This document shows, piece after piece, positions 26,604 through 36,854 of a DNA stretch of 64,000 bases (position 1 is the stretch's first letter; each line of letters starts with the position of its first letter). Source of the stretch: Chryseobacterium endalhagicum (GTDB lineage Bacteria > Bacteroidota > Bacteroidia > Flavobacteriales > Weeksellaceae); assembly GCF_016745235.1 (NCBI RefSeq), contig NZ_JAELVM010000001.1, forward strand, positions 1,687,856-1,751,855. Reading direction: 5' to 3'. A program made the position numbers and the translations under genes. The notes beneath the pieces were generated by a model. That model had not been told where the DNA came from. It ran no database searches and saw only the letters and a program-made list of their open reading frames with translations.

Positions 26604-26738
26604 GAGCCTGTTTTAAGTTTATTAAGCGTTCTGCTTAATTTTACCAAAGGCAAATTCTTAAAATCTTTGTCAAAGTTAAATTCTAAACTTCTTAATGTTG
26701 ATAAAAATTTGCAGTTTGAATTTTTAAACAGGTCCTCA
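26604..26738. repeat. Possible small inverted-repeat element after ABC operon
   Basis: The left end GAGCCTGTTTTAA (26604-26616) is partly complementary to the right end TTAAACAGGTCCTC (26724-26737), enclosing about 107 AT-rich bases. It may be a terminator-like long hairpin or a MITE remnant. The remainder of the gap to 26975 shows nothing else. Confidence 0.4.
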
Positions 26739-26975
26739 GATTGATATAAAGAAATCAGGGAGCAAAATAGAATTTTGGAATCAGAATAAATATTCTTTCT
26801 ATAAAACTGAGATAATATTAGAATAAGTGTTCAAAAGTCCCGCTGCGCCTAAGAAAAGCACTGAATTTTTACCAGAAATATAAAAAATAGCAGTCTGATG
26901 GGTAAAAAGCGGAAAAAAATAGCATTTTGGTCCAAACTTTTTGAGTTGGAGTTAGGCTGGAATTACCATAAAACC

Positions 26976-26983
26976 TATATTTG
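26976..26983 (+). promoter_or_regulatory. -7 box of hc1
   Basis: TATATTTG fully matches TAnnTTTG, 20 bases before the hc1 ATG. The following GCACC resembles the start region of the typA and ychF promoters. Confidence 0.7.
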
Positions 26984-27003
26984 CACCCTAAATTTTAAAA
27001 ATA

Positions 27004-27180
27004 ATGAAAGAACTAATTGAAAAAATCAACGCTGAATTCGAAGCGTTCGCAACTGAAGCTAACCAACAAGCAGAAAAAGGAAACAAAGCTGCCGGAACAA
27101 GAGCTCGTAAATCAGCTTTGGAACTTAGCAAATTGTTCAAAGAATTCAGAAAAGTTTCTGTAGAAGAAGCTAAAAAATAA
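27004..27180 (+). CDS. Hc1-like histone H1 homologue
   Basis: This 58-residue basic, helical protein begins MKELIEKINAEFEAF and ends with SVEEAKK. It is the small Hc1 (histone H1-like, PF07432) nucleoid protein highly conserved in Flavobacteriia. The middle part EKGNKAAGTRARKSALELSK is the diagnostic stretch. It would bind DNA nonspecifically and help compact or organise the chromosome. It is a single gene with its own -7 box (26976-26983) and a strong terminator immediately downstream, as expected for an abundant protein. Confidence 0.95.
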   Translation: MKELIEKINAEFEAFATEANQQAEKGNKAAGTRARKSALELSKLFKEFRKVSVEEAKK

Positions 27181-27190
27181 TTCGTTCCCA

Positions 27191-27218
27191 AAGCCGGCTC
27201 ACTCAGCCGGCTTTTTTT
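27191..27218 (+). terminator. Terminator of hc1
   Basis: The perfect 9-bp stem AAGCCGGCT/AGCCGGCTT has a 5-base loop (CACTC) and is followed by a T-run. Confidence 0.95.
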
Positions 27219-27345
27219 ATCCCTTATTTCTCCTGAAACGCAAAAAGCAGATTTGCCAGTCATCCTTTTCTCCCTTTCGCTTTTTCGCCCTCAATCTCTT
27301 CACTTTTTCACCTTTTTCCCTATCTTTAAGCATTCAATATATGCT

Positions 27346-28917
27346 ATGAAGATAAATAGATTTTTTGCCGTGCCCGCCGTGGTATTGGCTGCCCAGTTTT
27401 CATGGGCGCAGGTCAAGGTAGATCCGAAGGAAAAACTGGATCCGATCGTAAAAAACTTTGTTGATGAAATAAACAGCAACTCTCAGCTGGAAAATATGGC
27501 TTACGAGCTTTTGGACGGCATCGGGCCACGCCTTGTAGGAACGCCTGAAATGCTGGCTGCCAATGAATGGTCTGCAGGGAAGCTTCGTTCATGGGGCATA
27601 GAATCCAATCTTCAGCAGTTTGGAACCTGGAAAGGCTGGCAGCGCGGAATTACCCATGTAGATATGGTGTATCCAAGAGTAAAATCACTGTCTGCCACAC
27701 AGCTTGCCTGGAGCCCGGCAACGAAAAAAGCCATAGAAGCAGAAGTTGTTGTGCTTCCTAAGGTTTCCTCTAAAGCAGAATTTGATGCATGGCTTCCTGC
27801 CGTGAAAGGAAAAATTGTTTTAATGGCGCAGTATCAGAAGATAGGACGTTCTGATGAACAGATTAAAGAATTTGCCACTACAGAATTGTACGAAAAACTA
27901 AAAGCAGAAAAAGAACAGGCCGGAAAAGACTTCCGTGATTATGTGAAAAATATCGGCTATGATAACAATACCCTTCCGGAAGCTTTGGAAAAAGCAGGTG
28001 CGGCGGGAATTGCTATTTCCAACTGGACAGGAATCATGGGAGCGAACAGGATTTTTGGGGCTAAGACTTCAAAAATCCCTATGATTGATATTGATATAGA
28101 AGATTACGGAATGCTTTACAGAATGGCTGAAAAAGGGACAAAACCAAAAATAAAAGTAGAAGCCCAGTCCAAAATCCTTCCTGATGCGAAAAGCTTTAAC
28201 ACCATTGGAATGATTAAAGGAAAAGAAAAGCCTGAGGAATATGTCATTCTTTCTGCCCACCTGGATTCATGGGACGGAGCACAGGGAGCTACCGACAACG
28301 GAACGGGTACCCTTACGATGCTTGAAGCGATGAGAATCCTGAAAAAATATTATCCGAATAATAAAAGAACTATTGTACTTGGGCTTTGGGGAAGCGAAGA
28401 ACAGGGACTGAACGGGTCAAGAGGTTTTGTGGCTGATAATCCGCAGATTATGAAAGGAACTCAGGCTGTTTTCAATCAGGATAACGGAACCGGACGTGTG
28501 GTGAATATCAGCGGACAGGGATTTGCAGACTCATACAGCTACATCGGAAAATGGCTGAACGGGGTTCCAAAAACAGTAAGAGACCACATTAAAACAGATT
28601 TCCCGGGAATGCCGGGCGGAGGCGGTTCAGACCATGCATCATTTGTAGCAGCGGGAGTACCCGGATTTTCTTTGGGATCTCTGAACTGGGGCTATTTCGG
28701 GTATACATGGCATACCACCAAAGATACTTATGACAAGATTGTTTTTGATGAGGTGAAAAATAATGTGGTTTTAACGGCTGCATTGGCATACATGGCATCA
28801 GAAGATCCTGAATTTACCAGCAGAACAAAAAGAGTAATGCCTCAGGACGATAAAGGCGAAACGGTGAAGTGGCCGGAAGCTAAGGAACCGAGGAGGGATT
28901 CTAAGGAGTATAAATAA
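27346..28917 (+). CDS. M28 family zinc aminopeptidase with PA domain
   Basis: This is a 523-residue secreted metallopeptidase. The signal peptide is MKINRFFAVPAVVLAAQFSWAQ. The frame extends upstream, but the ATG at 27346 starts this signal and is chosen. Residues ~120-270 look like a PA insert domain, and the catalytic M28 domain follows. Zinc-binding blocks are visible in order: SAHLDSWDGAQGATDNGTGT (His and bridging Asp), GLWGSEEQGLNGSRGF (general base and ligand Glu), FNQDNGTGR (Asp) and, near the end, GYTWHTTKDTYDKI (His). Such enzymes release N-terminal residues from peptides. No sorting domain is visible, so a periplasmic location is likely. Confidence 0.95.
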   Translation: MKINRFFAVPAVVLAAQFSWAQVKVDPKEKLDPIVKNFVDEINSNSQLENMAYELLDGIGPRLVGTPEMLAANEWSAGKLRSWGIESNLQQFGTWKGWQRGITHVDMVYPRVKSLSATQLAWSPATKKAIEAEVVVLPKVSSKAEFDAWLPAVKGKIVLMAQYQKIGRSDEQIKEFATTELYEKLKAEKEQAGKDFRDYVKNIGYDNNTLPEALEKAGAAGIAISNWTGIMGANRIFGAKTSKIPMIDIDIEDYGMLYRMAEKGTKPKIKVEAQSKILPDAKSFNTIGMIKGKEKPEEYVILSAHLDSWDGAQGATDNGTGTLTMLEAMRILKKYYPNNKRTIVLGLWGSEEQGLNGSRGFVADNPQIMKGTQAVFNQDNGTGRVVNISGQGFADSYSYIGKWLNGVPKTVRDHIKTDFPGMPGGGGSDHASFVAAGVPGFSLGSLNWGYFGYTWHTTKDTYDKIVFDEVKNNVVLTAALAYMASEDPEFTSRTKRVMPQDDKGETVKWPEAKEPRRDSKEYK

Positions 28918-28944
28918 GACATCAGATATAAGACATCAGATAGC
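28915..28944. repeat. Short tandem repeat
   Basis: TAAGACATCAGATA occurs twice in direct succession immediately after the M28 stop codon. It has no obvious function. Confidence 0.6.
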
Positions 28945-28990
28945 AGACTCTAAGTATGGGTAAAAATACTTTTTGCTTCTGAAAAAATAG

Positions 28991-29024
28991 AAGGCTGTGC
29001 AGATTATTGTGCAGCCTTTGTTTT
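28991..29024. terminator. Bidirectional hairpin between convergent genes
   Basis: An 11-bp stem (28991-29001 with 29008-29018, two wobble pairs) is followed by a T-rich run on the plus strand. It overlaps the end of the RDD gene and likely terminates the M28 transcript. Confidence 0.75.
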
Positions 29025-29570
29025 TGACGGGTAGAGGAGGTTTCTTATTTCCTGAATTTTATTTTCCTTAACAGTGTAGGTTTTGCAGATTTTATTGGTC
29101 AGGTTCATACTGAAATTCATCTGAGTAGATTCATTTTCCCACGTATGGCTTACCGGCGGAATATAATCTGTAAATATTGGCCAGAAATTCGCAAGACACA
29201 GAAAATTTCTTTTTAAAGATAGCAACAGTCCGGGATAATTTCCATAATCATCAATCACTTTTATTTTAAATATAGTTTTTCCTAAGGTGGTTCCCCAGTA
29301 CCATTCGCTTATACTCCCTGAAATCATAACACAAGGAATGGAATAAAGAAAACTGATGACAGCCATTTCTTTAAACAGAAAAAAGAAAATGAGGAAGAAG
29401 AGGATAATATCAATAAATTTAGCGAAAAGTCTTTCTCTTTCACTGCCTTTATAAGTAGGATCATAAGGAAAATCATATTCAAAAGAATTATAAATCCTAT
29501 ACCCAAATTCATCAAATTGGCGGGTTGGCCTGCGAATGATTCTTTTCTCCTTAAGTTCGGATATTTTCAC
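29004..29570 (-). CDS. RDD family membrane protein
   Basis: This 188-residue protein has a hydrophilic N-terminus followed by two transmembrane helices (FAKFIDIILFFLIFFFLF and AVISFLYSIPCVMIS) and then the RDD signature WGTTLGKTIFKIKVIDDYG. A soluble C-terminal part follows. The RDD name-giving Arg/Asp positions are only partly present in the first helix (an RLFAKFID segment). The family is widespread and poorly characterised, sometimes linked to transport or protein quality control. It begins with GTG at 29570. It is convergent with the M28 gene and shares the hairpin at its 3' end. Confidence 0.8.
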   Translation of the reverse strand: MKISELKEKRIIRRPTRQFDEFGYRIYNSFEYDFPYDPTYKGSERERLFAKFIDIILFFLIFFFLFKEMAVISFLYSIPCVMISGSISEWYWGTTLGKTIFKIKVIDDYGNYPGLLLSLKRNFLCLANFWPIFTDYIPPVSHTWENESTQMNFSMNLTNKICKTYTVKENKIQEIRNLLYPSKTKAAQ

Positions 29571-29719
29571 TGATTTTTTTTGTTTGTATGTCGTTCAAAA
29601 ATAAAAATAATAGTTCAATAAAACACGTCAAGTTCTGTCGCTTTCTACGGTTACTTTTGCTTTAATAGAATTCCTGCAGGATTTATATTATTCAGTATTA
29701 ACCAAAAAAACAAAATTTT

Positions 29720-31306
29720 ATGATTTACGCAAATGCATTTTTTACACCGGGTAACATTTACCCTAATGAAGACATTGTACAGCTGGTAGATGATTATACC
29801 CATCAGGCCGTTACTTACAAAAAGGTGGGGACTGCTGTTGAAGACGGTGTGATCTATCGAAAAAAAGACAGTGATTTTTACGAGAGACAATGGTCAGGAT
29901 ATGTTAATATACTGTGGTGGAATATCAGGGAAGCTGGAATTTCATTATCTACAGTTACACAGCGTATTAACAAGGCCCTCGCTATGGGATATGACACATT
30001 TTTTGATGAAATGTCCATTGTGATTGAGGGAACACTTTATCTTCAAAGTGACCAAAAAATCCTGTCAAATAACTGTAAGATAAAGCAGAAAGCAAAAAGT
30101 AAGGAAATTTTTAACTGCGAAGAGAAAGAGAATATTTCCATTAAAGGTTTCAGTCTGGAAGGAGAGGGAATTCAATATTTGGGTGGTCCCAGTTCCAAAA
30201 ATGTAGGGATCATGGTTCATAAAGCTAAAAATCTTGTTATCGAAAAGAATATGTTTGAAGATTTCACTTATTCCGCAGTATCAGGCTGGGGAGGAGTGGA
30301 GCATTTTATTTTCAGATTCAACAAGGTTAAAAATGTATTACTTACCCATGCTTGGGCAAATGACGGTTACAGAAAAGATAATGCTGGTATTGTAGTGGCC
30401 GGAAAAAATATCACCATTTTTAAAAATTATTTTCAAAATTCGTCACAGGGTATTTACATCGCGGAAAATTCTGATGTTGTCAGTATTTCAGATAACGATA
30501 TAGAAAATACAATTCTGGAGCACGGAATGTATCTTGATTCCGGAATTTCAAATCTTACAGTGATTGGAAACAGAGTCCGGAATACCGGGAAAGTAGGAAT
30601 TAAACTTCAAAACAGTGATACTCCAAACTACGTCAGCAATAATATTGTGATCTCCAATAATATTATTGAGAATACAGGTTCAGGAGGCGATGGTATTTTG
30701 ATTAATAATACAACAGCTCCGGCAGTTCCCCAACTTTATGCAAAAAATGTGGTCGTTTCCGGAAATGTGGTCAGAAATGCAGGTCAACACGGAATTAATA
30801 TTAGATTCGTGGATTTGGGGAGCGTTTCCAATAATGTGATTAATGATATTGCCTATGCAGGCATCTATATTTCAGATACAAAAGGAGTAGAAGTTTGCAA
30901 TAATAATATCAAAACCACAAAGGAGAACGGGATTATGATCGAAGCTAAGAACTATTTACTGTCAGCAAGTTTTAATACTATTGAAAATCCGGGTATGATA
31001 AATTCAGGTCTTGAAGATCTGCTTACGGGTATTACCATTCGTGGAACACTTAATAAAGAAATCTCTGTAAGAAATAATAAAATGGTAGGCAGCGATGGTG
31101 CTATGAGATATGGTGTTTTTGTAGAATTTATTGCGCCAACGCCAAACAGCCCTTCTAAAAAGACTTTCCAGGAAACCTATGAAATTGTAGGAAATACGGT
31201 ACTGAATGCTGTTACACCGTACAGATTTAATAGTGATGTAGCTTTAAGGCTATTGAATAACAATTATAAAAATAAATTATTAAGCCCTGTACAGGAGCCT
31301 GATTAA
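29720..31306 (+). CDS. Right-handed parallel beta-helix protein
   Basis: This is a 528-residue protein. Residues ~1-100 form a distinct N-terminal domain (MIYANAFFTPGNIYP... YVNILWWNIREAG). From about residue 120 on there are a dozen or so beta-helix rungs with the PbH1 pattern, such as NVVVSGNVVRNAGQHGINIR and GVEVCNNNIKTTKENGIMIE. This is the fold of pectate-lyase-like and tail-spike proteins. No signal peptide, lipobox or T9SS sorting domain is visible, which is unusual for a carbohydrate-active beta-helix. Catalytic residues could not be identified. It could be a polysaccharide-binding or degrading protein, or a phage- or particle-derived fibre domain. No phage genes surround it. Confidence 0.8.
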   Translation: MIYANAFFTPGNIYPNEDIVQLVDDYTHQAVTYKKVGTAVEDGVIYRKKDSDFYERQWSGYVNILWWNIREAGISLSTVTQRINKALAMGYDTFFDEMSIVIEGTLYLQSDQKILSNNCKIKQKAKSKEIFNCEEKENISIKGFSLEGEGIQYLGGPSSKNVGIMVHKAKNLVIEKNMFEDFTYSAVSGWGGVEHFIFRFNKVKNVLLTHAWANDGYRKDNAGIVVAGKNITIFKNYFQNSSQGIYIAENSDVVSISDNDIENTILEHGMYLDSGISNLTVIGNRVRNTGKVGIKLQNSDTPNYVSNNIVISNNIIENTGSGGDGILINNTTAPAVPQLYAKNVVVSGNVVRNAGQHGINIRFVDLGSVSNNVINDIAYAGIYISDTKGVEVCNNNIKTTKENGIMIEAKNYLLSASFNTIENPGMINSGLEDLLTGITIRGTLNKEISVRNNKMVGSDGAMRYGVFVEFIAPTPNSPSKKTFQETYEIVGNTVLNAVTPYRFNSDVALRLLNNNYKNKLLSPVQEPD

Positions 31307-31313
31307 AAGGAGT

Positions 31314-31348
31314 AAGAGGTTGTCTCAAAATTGAGACGGTCTCTTTTT
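31314..31348 (+). terminator. Terminator of beta-helix gene
   Basis: A 15-bp stem (three wobble pairs) with a 2-base loop, 31314-31328 with 31331-31345, ends in a T-run. The TGTCTCAA/TTGAGAC core resembles the arms of the hairpin at 58232-58312. Confidence 0.85.
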
Positions 31349-31560
31349 GACTAATTTCAATGCAAAGTTTCTATTAACAAATGATTGATTAATTAAGGTA
31401 AAGAATCCTGATTTCGTCGGTGAGTAAACGCAAACAAAACAGCCGCTTAATCAAATCAATCGAAGATTGATTCATCTTTGCCGCCTCAAATATACAGTGT
31501 CAACAATAAAGCTTTGTGTCTAATAAAAACCTCTCTTTTTTCCGGCAGCCACGAAAGAAT
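31349..31560. other. Spacer between terminators of convergent genes
   Basis: I see no gene or clear repeat in these 212 bases, which lie between two terminators of convergent genes. Confidence 0.5.
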
Positions 31561-31589
31561 AATCCCTGAAACTTTTGGATTCAGGGATT
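31561..31589 (-). terminator. Terminator of HAD gene
   Basis: The perfect 10-bp stem AATCCCTGAA/TTCAGGGATT lies 40 bases downstream of the minus-strand HAD stop. A T-rich run follows on the minus strand. Confidence 0.75.
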
Positions 31590-31628
31590 GTTCTTTGGAA
31601 GCTTTTTAGACAGCTTCTTATTCTTATG

Positions 31629-32282
<654 letters not shown>

Positions 32283-32315
32283 TTAACTAATATTTGAAAA
32301 AATGTAAAGCCGGAA

Positions 32316-34439
32316 TTACAAAATCATGCTTAGCTGAACTCTTTTTCTTGCTTCATCCACCTCCGTTACTTTTACGCGGACATGCTGATGCAGCTTTACC
32401 ACTTCATTCACATCAGAAACAAAGCCGTCTTTCAGCTGGGAAATATGAACAAGCCCGCTTTCTTTGATTCCAAGGTCTACAAAACACCCGAAGGCCGTAA
32501 TATTATTGACAATTCCGGGTAAGATCATTCCCGGTTTTAAATCTGTGATCTTTTTTACATTCGGATCAAATTCGAAGACTTTAGCAGCTTTTCTTGGATC
32601 CAGTCCCGGTTTTTCAAGTTCTTTTACAATATCTTTTATCCCTAAAATTCCAATATCTTCCGTCACATATTTTTCAGGTTGAATCAATGCAATTTTCTCT
32701 TTATTGGCGATAAGGTCATGGGTTTTAATTCCTAAATCTTTCGCCATTTTTTCTACAATTCCGTACGCTTCAGGATGTACCGCTGAATTGTCCAGAGGAT
32801 TTTTGGCATTCGTAATTCTCACAAATGCTGCGGCCTGCTGATAAGCTTTTTCTCCAAGTCTCGGAACCTTTTTCAATTGTTTTCTGTCTTCAAAAGAACC
32901 GTTTTCCATTCTGTAATTGACGATGTTTTCCGCCATTTTTTCTCCGATTCCTGAAACATAGCTCAGAAGGGACTTGCTGGCTGTATTTAAATTGATCCCG
33001 ACAGAATTCACACATTTCATCACCGTTGAATCCAGTTCATTCTTCAACTGGGTCTGATCTACATCATGCTGATATTGCCCGACACCAATGGATTTAGCAT
33101 CTATTTTTACCAGTTCTGCCAGTGGATCTGCCAGTCTTCTTCCGATAGAAACCGCACCACGTACGGTCACATCATAGGACGGAAATTCATCCCTCGCAAT
33201 TTTACTGGCTGAATATACTGATGCTCCTGCTTCAGAAACTACAAAAACCTGAAGTGGTTTATCAAAAGCAATTTTTTTAATGAAAAACTCAGTTTCACGG
33301 CTTGCCGTTCCGTTTCCGATAGAAATCGCTTCAATATTGTAAGCGTTCACCATAGAGCGGATTTTTTTCATTGCCATTCCGCTTTCGTTCTGCGGAGCGT
33401 GAGGGTAGAGGGTTTCATTATGGAGAAGATCGCCTTTTTCATCAATACAGACCACTTTACAGCCGCTTTTGTATCCGGGATCAATGGCTAGGATCCTTTT
33501 TTCACCCAAAGGCGGAGCAAGCAGAAGCTGGCTTAAATTTTCAGAGAATATTTCAATGGCTTTTTTATCTGCCTTTTCTTTGGCTTCCTGCAGTGTTTCG
33601 TTGGAAATAGCGGGTTCCAGAAGTCTTTTATAGCTGTCCTTGATGGCTAAAGCGATTTGGTCTGAACTTTCATTATCAGATTTAATAACTGCTTTTTCTA
33701 TAAGATCAACCGCTTCTTCTTTATCAATTCCTACATTTACTTTCACAAAACCTTCAGATTCGGCTCTGAGCATGGCCAGAAGTCTGTGGGATGGTGTTCT
33801 GCCAAGATTTTCTTCCCACTCGAAATACTGCGAGAATTTCTGGGCGTCATCTTCATCTTTTTTGGACTTGACAGCTTTAGAAGTAATGACAGCTTTACGC
33901 TGGAACAGGCGGCGCAGGTTTTTACGGACATACATATTTTCGTTGATCCATTCGGCCATGATGTCCCTTGCTCCCTGAAGGGCTTCCTCTTCATTGGGAA
34001 CCTCTGCATTGAGATATTTGGAAGCCAGGAATTGCAGGTCATTGCTTTTCTGGCTCATAATAATTTTGGCTAATGGCTCCAGTCCTTTTTCTTTGGCCGC
34101 ATCTGCTTTTGTTTTTCTGCGTTTTTTGAACGGCAGATACAGATCTTCCAGCTCCTGGATATCAAAGCTTGCTTCAATTCTCTGTTTCAGCTCGGCGGTC
34201 AGGGAATTTTGCTCTTCAATTGATTTTAAAATGCTTTCCTTTCGTTTAATAATTTCTTCAAACTGCTTGCTGATTTTGGAAATCTGCTCGATCTGTACTT
34301 CATCCAGATTCCCGGTTTTGTCCTTTCTGTAGCGGGAAATAAAAGGAATGGTGCAGTCTTCTGCCAGGAGTTGAAGGGTATTGCTGATGCTTTTTTCAGG
34401 TATATTGAGTTGCTGCTGTATAAATGTTACGGTCGTCAT
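32316..34439 (-). CDS. tex: Tex-family RNA-binding transcription accessory protein
   Basis: This 707-residue protein has the complete Tex architecture. The N-terminal helical Tex domain includes IPFISRYRKDKTGNLDEVQI, near residues 30-55. The YqgF/RNase-H-like domain is around residues 320-450 (LAIDPGYKSGCKVVCIDEKG). Helix-hairpin-helix modules follow (NTASKSLLSYVSGIGEKMA, then KKVPRLGEKAYQQAAAFVRI). The C-terminal S1 RNA-binding domain runs from ~640 to the end (LPGIVNNITAFGCFVDLGIK... VHISQL). Tex is a conserved factor associated with RNA polymerase and transcription. It lies upstream of the HAD gene. Confidence 0.97.
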   Translation of the reverse strand: MTTVTFIQQQLNIPEKSISNTLQLLAEDCTIPFISRYRKDKTGNLDEVQIEQISKISKQFEEIIKRKESILKSIEEQNSLTAELKQRIEASFDIQELEDLYLPFKKRRKTKADAAKEKGLEPLAKIIMSQKSNDLQFLASKYLNAEVPNEEEALQGARDIMAEWINENMYVRKNLRRLFQRKAVITSKAVKSKKDEDDAQKFSQYFEWEENLGRTPSHRLLAMLRAESEGFVKVNVGIDKEEAVDLIEKAVIKSDNESSDQIALAIKDSYKRLLEPAISNETLQEAKEKADKKAIEIFSENLSQLLLAPPLGEKRILAIDPGYKSGCKVVCIDEKGDLLHNETLYPHAPQNESGMAMKKIRSMVNAYNIEAISIGNGTASRETEFFIKKIAFDKPLQVFVVSEAGASVYSASKIARDEFPSYDVTVRGAVSIGRRLADPLAELVKIDAKSIGVGQYQHDVDQTQLKNELDSTVMKCVNSVGINLNTASKSLLSYVSGIGEKMAENIVNYRMENGSFEDRKQLKKVPRLGEKAYQQAAAFVRITNAKNPLDNSAVHPEAYGIVEKMAKDLGIKTHDLIANKEKIALIQPEKYVTEDIGILGIKDIVKELEKPGLDPRKAAKVFEFDPNVKKITDLKPGMILPGIVNNITAFGCFVDLGIKESGLVHISQLKDGFVSDVNEVVKLHQHVRVKVTEVDEARKRVQLSMIL

Positions 34440-34476
34440 TACTTTATTTTCGGAAGGCTAAAATAATGTTTTGGAA

Positions 34477-34502
34477 TGAAAAAAGGCGGGTTGCCCTGCC
34501 TT
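34477..34502 (-). terminator. Terminator of O-methyltransferase gene
   Basis: An 8-bp stem (34483-34490 with 34495-34502, one wobble) is followed on the minus strand by six Ts. Confidence 0.75.
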
Positions 34503-34541
34503 AAATTTGTATTCTTCGTTAAAGAAATTACTGTCTGAAAT

Positions 34542-35234
<693 letters not shown>

Positions 35235-35420
35235 TTACTAAAATTAGTCAATTTTGAAGACTGAACCAGTCATTTTATCTACATTTGTTAAATTAGGAAC
35301 TATAAAACCAGGATTTTTTTTATTTCTTGATGTATGTTAAGATGATAATTAATATGGTTTTTCTATTTTTGGAATCTTAAAATTAATTTTTTAAAACAAT
35401 TTTCTAAACAAACAAACAAT

Positions 35421-36098
35421 ATGAAAAAACTTAGTGTAATTGCATTAGTAGGAATCGGATTGCTTGCAGCATCATGTAATAAAGAAAAATCGGCTGAAAC
35501 TACAGCTGCTACAACAGAGCAGGCAGTAGCAGAAAGCAAAGGAGAAGCATTAACAGTAGATGCAGCTACTTCTGTAGTAAACTGGAAAGCTTTCCACAAA
35601 GGAGGTATGGCTCCACGTTGGGGAACTCTTAGCGTAAAATCAGGAGATCTTAGCATTGAAGGAGGTCAGCTGACTGCCGGAAACTTTGTGATCGATATGA
35701 ACTCTATCAAAGTAGATCCAGCTTCAGTAACTGAAAAAGATAAAAAACCAGCAGATCTTGAAGCTCACTTAAAGAATCCTGATTTCTTTGATACCGCAAA
35801 GAACCCAACTTCAGATTTCAAAATTACAAGCGTAGCAGATCTTAAGGAAGCACCTGCAGATGCAGTAGCCGGAGCTAACAAAACAGTAAGCGGAAACCTT
35901 ACTTTATCTGGAAAAACAATGAACGTTACATTCCCTGCTAAAGTAGATGTTACTGAAGGTTCAGCTTCTGTTCAGGCTAAATTTACAGTAAACAGAGCGG
36001 ATTGGGGAATCAAATTCGGTACTTCAGAAGCAGATCCTGCAGAATGGATGATCAGCAAGGACATCGAAATTTCTGTAGATGTAAAAGCTAAAAAATAA
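35421..36098 (+). CDS. YceI-family lipoprotein
   Basis: This 225-residue protein has a lipoprotein signal (MKKLSVIALVGIGLLAASC, Cys19) and an Ala/Thr/Glu-rich linker. The YceI lipocalin-like domain starts near residue 44, with DAATSVVNWKAFHKGG and DLSIEGGQLTAGNFVIDMNS as its opening strands. HLKNPDFFDTAKNPTSDFKI is the most characteristic motif. The YceI fold binds isoprenoid lipids in characterised homologues, and the role here is likely periplasmic lipid binding. The gene is monocistronic with a clear terminator. Codon use looks optimised for high expression. Confidence 0.95.
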   Translation: MKKLSVIALVGIGLLAASCNKEKSAETTAATTEQAVAESKGEALTVDAATSVVNWKAFHKGGMAPRWGTLSVKSGDLSIEGGQLTAGNFVIDMNSIKVDPASVTEKDKKPADLEAHLKNPDFFDTAKNPTSDFKITSVADLKEAPADAVAGANKTVSGNLTLSGKTMNVTFPAKVDVTEGSASVQAKFTVNRADWGIKFGTSEADPAEWMISKDIEISVDVKAKK

Positions 36099-36121
36099 TT
36101 CGTTAGATACAATTTTCTGTG

Positions 36122-36151
36122 AGCTGCCTTTTTTATGAAGGCAGCTTTTTT
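36122..36151 (+). terminator. Terminator of YceI gene
   Basis: The perfect 9-bp stem AGCTGCCTT/AAGGCAGCT has a 7-base loop and is followed by six Ts. Confidence 0.92.
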
Positions 36152-36186
36152 ATTGCGTATTGTTTTATATTTATGAAAACACAAAT

Positions 36187-36498
36187 ATGAAAAATACAGT
36201 CAAAGGTTGGATGTACATTCTCTTATGTGCTGATGGAAGTTATTACACCGGAAGCACCAATGATCTTGAACGCCGGATTCTGCAGCATCAGGAGGGTGAG
36301 GGCTCCAATCATACAAAGAAAAGACTTCCGGTGAAACTCATCTATTTTGAAGAATATGAAAGGATAGATCTTGCTTTTTACAGGGAAAAACAGGTTCAGG
36401 GATGGAGCCGTAAGAAAAAAGAAGCTTTGATTAATGGGAATCCTGAGCTGCTTCCTCAATTGGCTATAGCGTACCGGGATTTACTTTCTGAGGGATAA
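36187..36498 (+). CDS. GIY-YIG domain nuclease-like protein
   Basis: This is a 103-residue single-domain GIY-YIG protein (YhbQ/UPF0213-like). WMYILLCADGSYYTGSTNDLERRILQHQ spans the defining strands (YILL for GIY and YTG for YIG) plus the catalytic Arg region. A later LAFYREKQVQGWSRKKKEAL stretch carries the conserved Glu and basic helix. The frame opens at a TTG 27 bases upstream, but ATG 36187 gives the normal family start. The role in DNA processing is uncertain for these short members. The 3' end touches the tandem repeat. Confidence 0.93.
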   Translation: MKNTVKGWMYILLCADGSYYTGSTNDLERRILQHQEGEGSNHTKKRLPVKLIYFEEYERIDLAFYREKQVQGWSRKKKEALINGNPELLPQLAIAYRDLLSEG

Positions 36499-36835
36499 GG
36501 TGGCTTCGAGTGCCTTCTTTTTAAAATGCAGTTGCCAATAATTCTACAGGTTATAACGACAAATTTTTCATCAAATACAAGGATAAGGTGGCTTCGAGTG
36601 CCTCAGCCACCTTTTGAAAATACAGTTGCCAATAATCAGTTTGGATTGATTTTGATAGAGATATAAAAGGACAATTTTTTCATCAAATACAAGGATAAGG
36701 TGGCTTCGAGTGCCTCAGCCACCTTTTAAAAATACAGTTGTCAATAACCAGTTTAGAATGATTTTGATAGAGATTTAAAGGATAAACTTTTAATCAAAAG
36801 ACAAATACAAGGTGGCTGAGGTACTCGAAGCCACC
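36494..36835. repeat. Tandem repeat with conserved hairpin core
   Basis: Units begin with GATAAGGTGGCTTCGAGTGCCT at 36494, 36582 and 36694 (spacings of 88 and 112 bp). Their core GGTGGCTTCGAGTGCCTCAGCCACC (units 2 and 3) folds into a hairpin with a GGTGGC/GCCACC stem. At 36811-36835 the same core recurs in inverted orientation (GGTGGCTGAGGTACTCGAAG...). Sequence between cores (CAGTTGCCAATAA, ATCAAATACAAGG) is also repeated. The first copy overlaps the GIY-YIG stop region. The last copy lies just before the DUF1294 promoter. Confidence 0.88.
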
Positions 36836-36846
36836 GTCCAATTCAC

Positions 36847-36854
36847 TACTTTTG
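36847..36854 (+). promoter_or_regulatory. -7 box of DUF1294 gene
   Basis: TACTTTTG matches TAnnTTTG and ends only 5 bases before the ATG. The predicted transcription start therefore falls at about the first base of the start codon. Confidence 0.65.

Noticed and set aside
29720..31306. Prophage tail fibre as part of a prophage
   Set aside because: No other phage structural, integrase or lysis genes are in the neighbourhood, so a prophage cannot be supported.
36494..36835. CRISPR array
   Set aside because: Repeat units are long, few and of unequal spacing. They contain internal hairpins, and the intervening sequences are themselves repeated rather than unique spacers. No cas genes are nearby.
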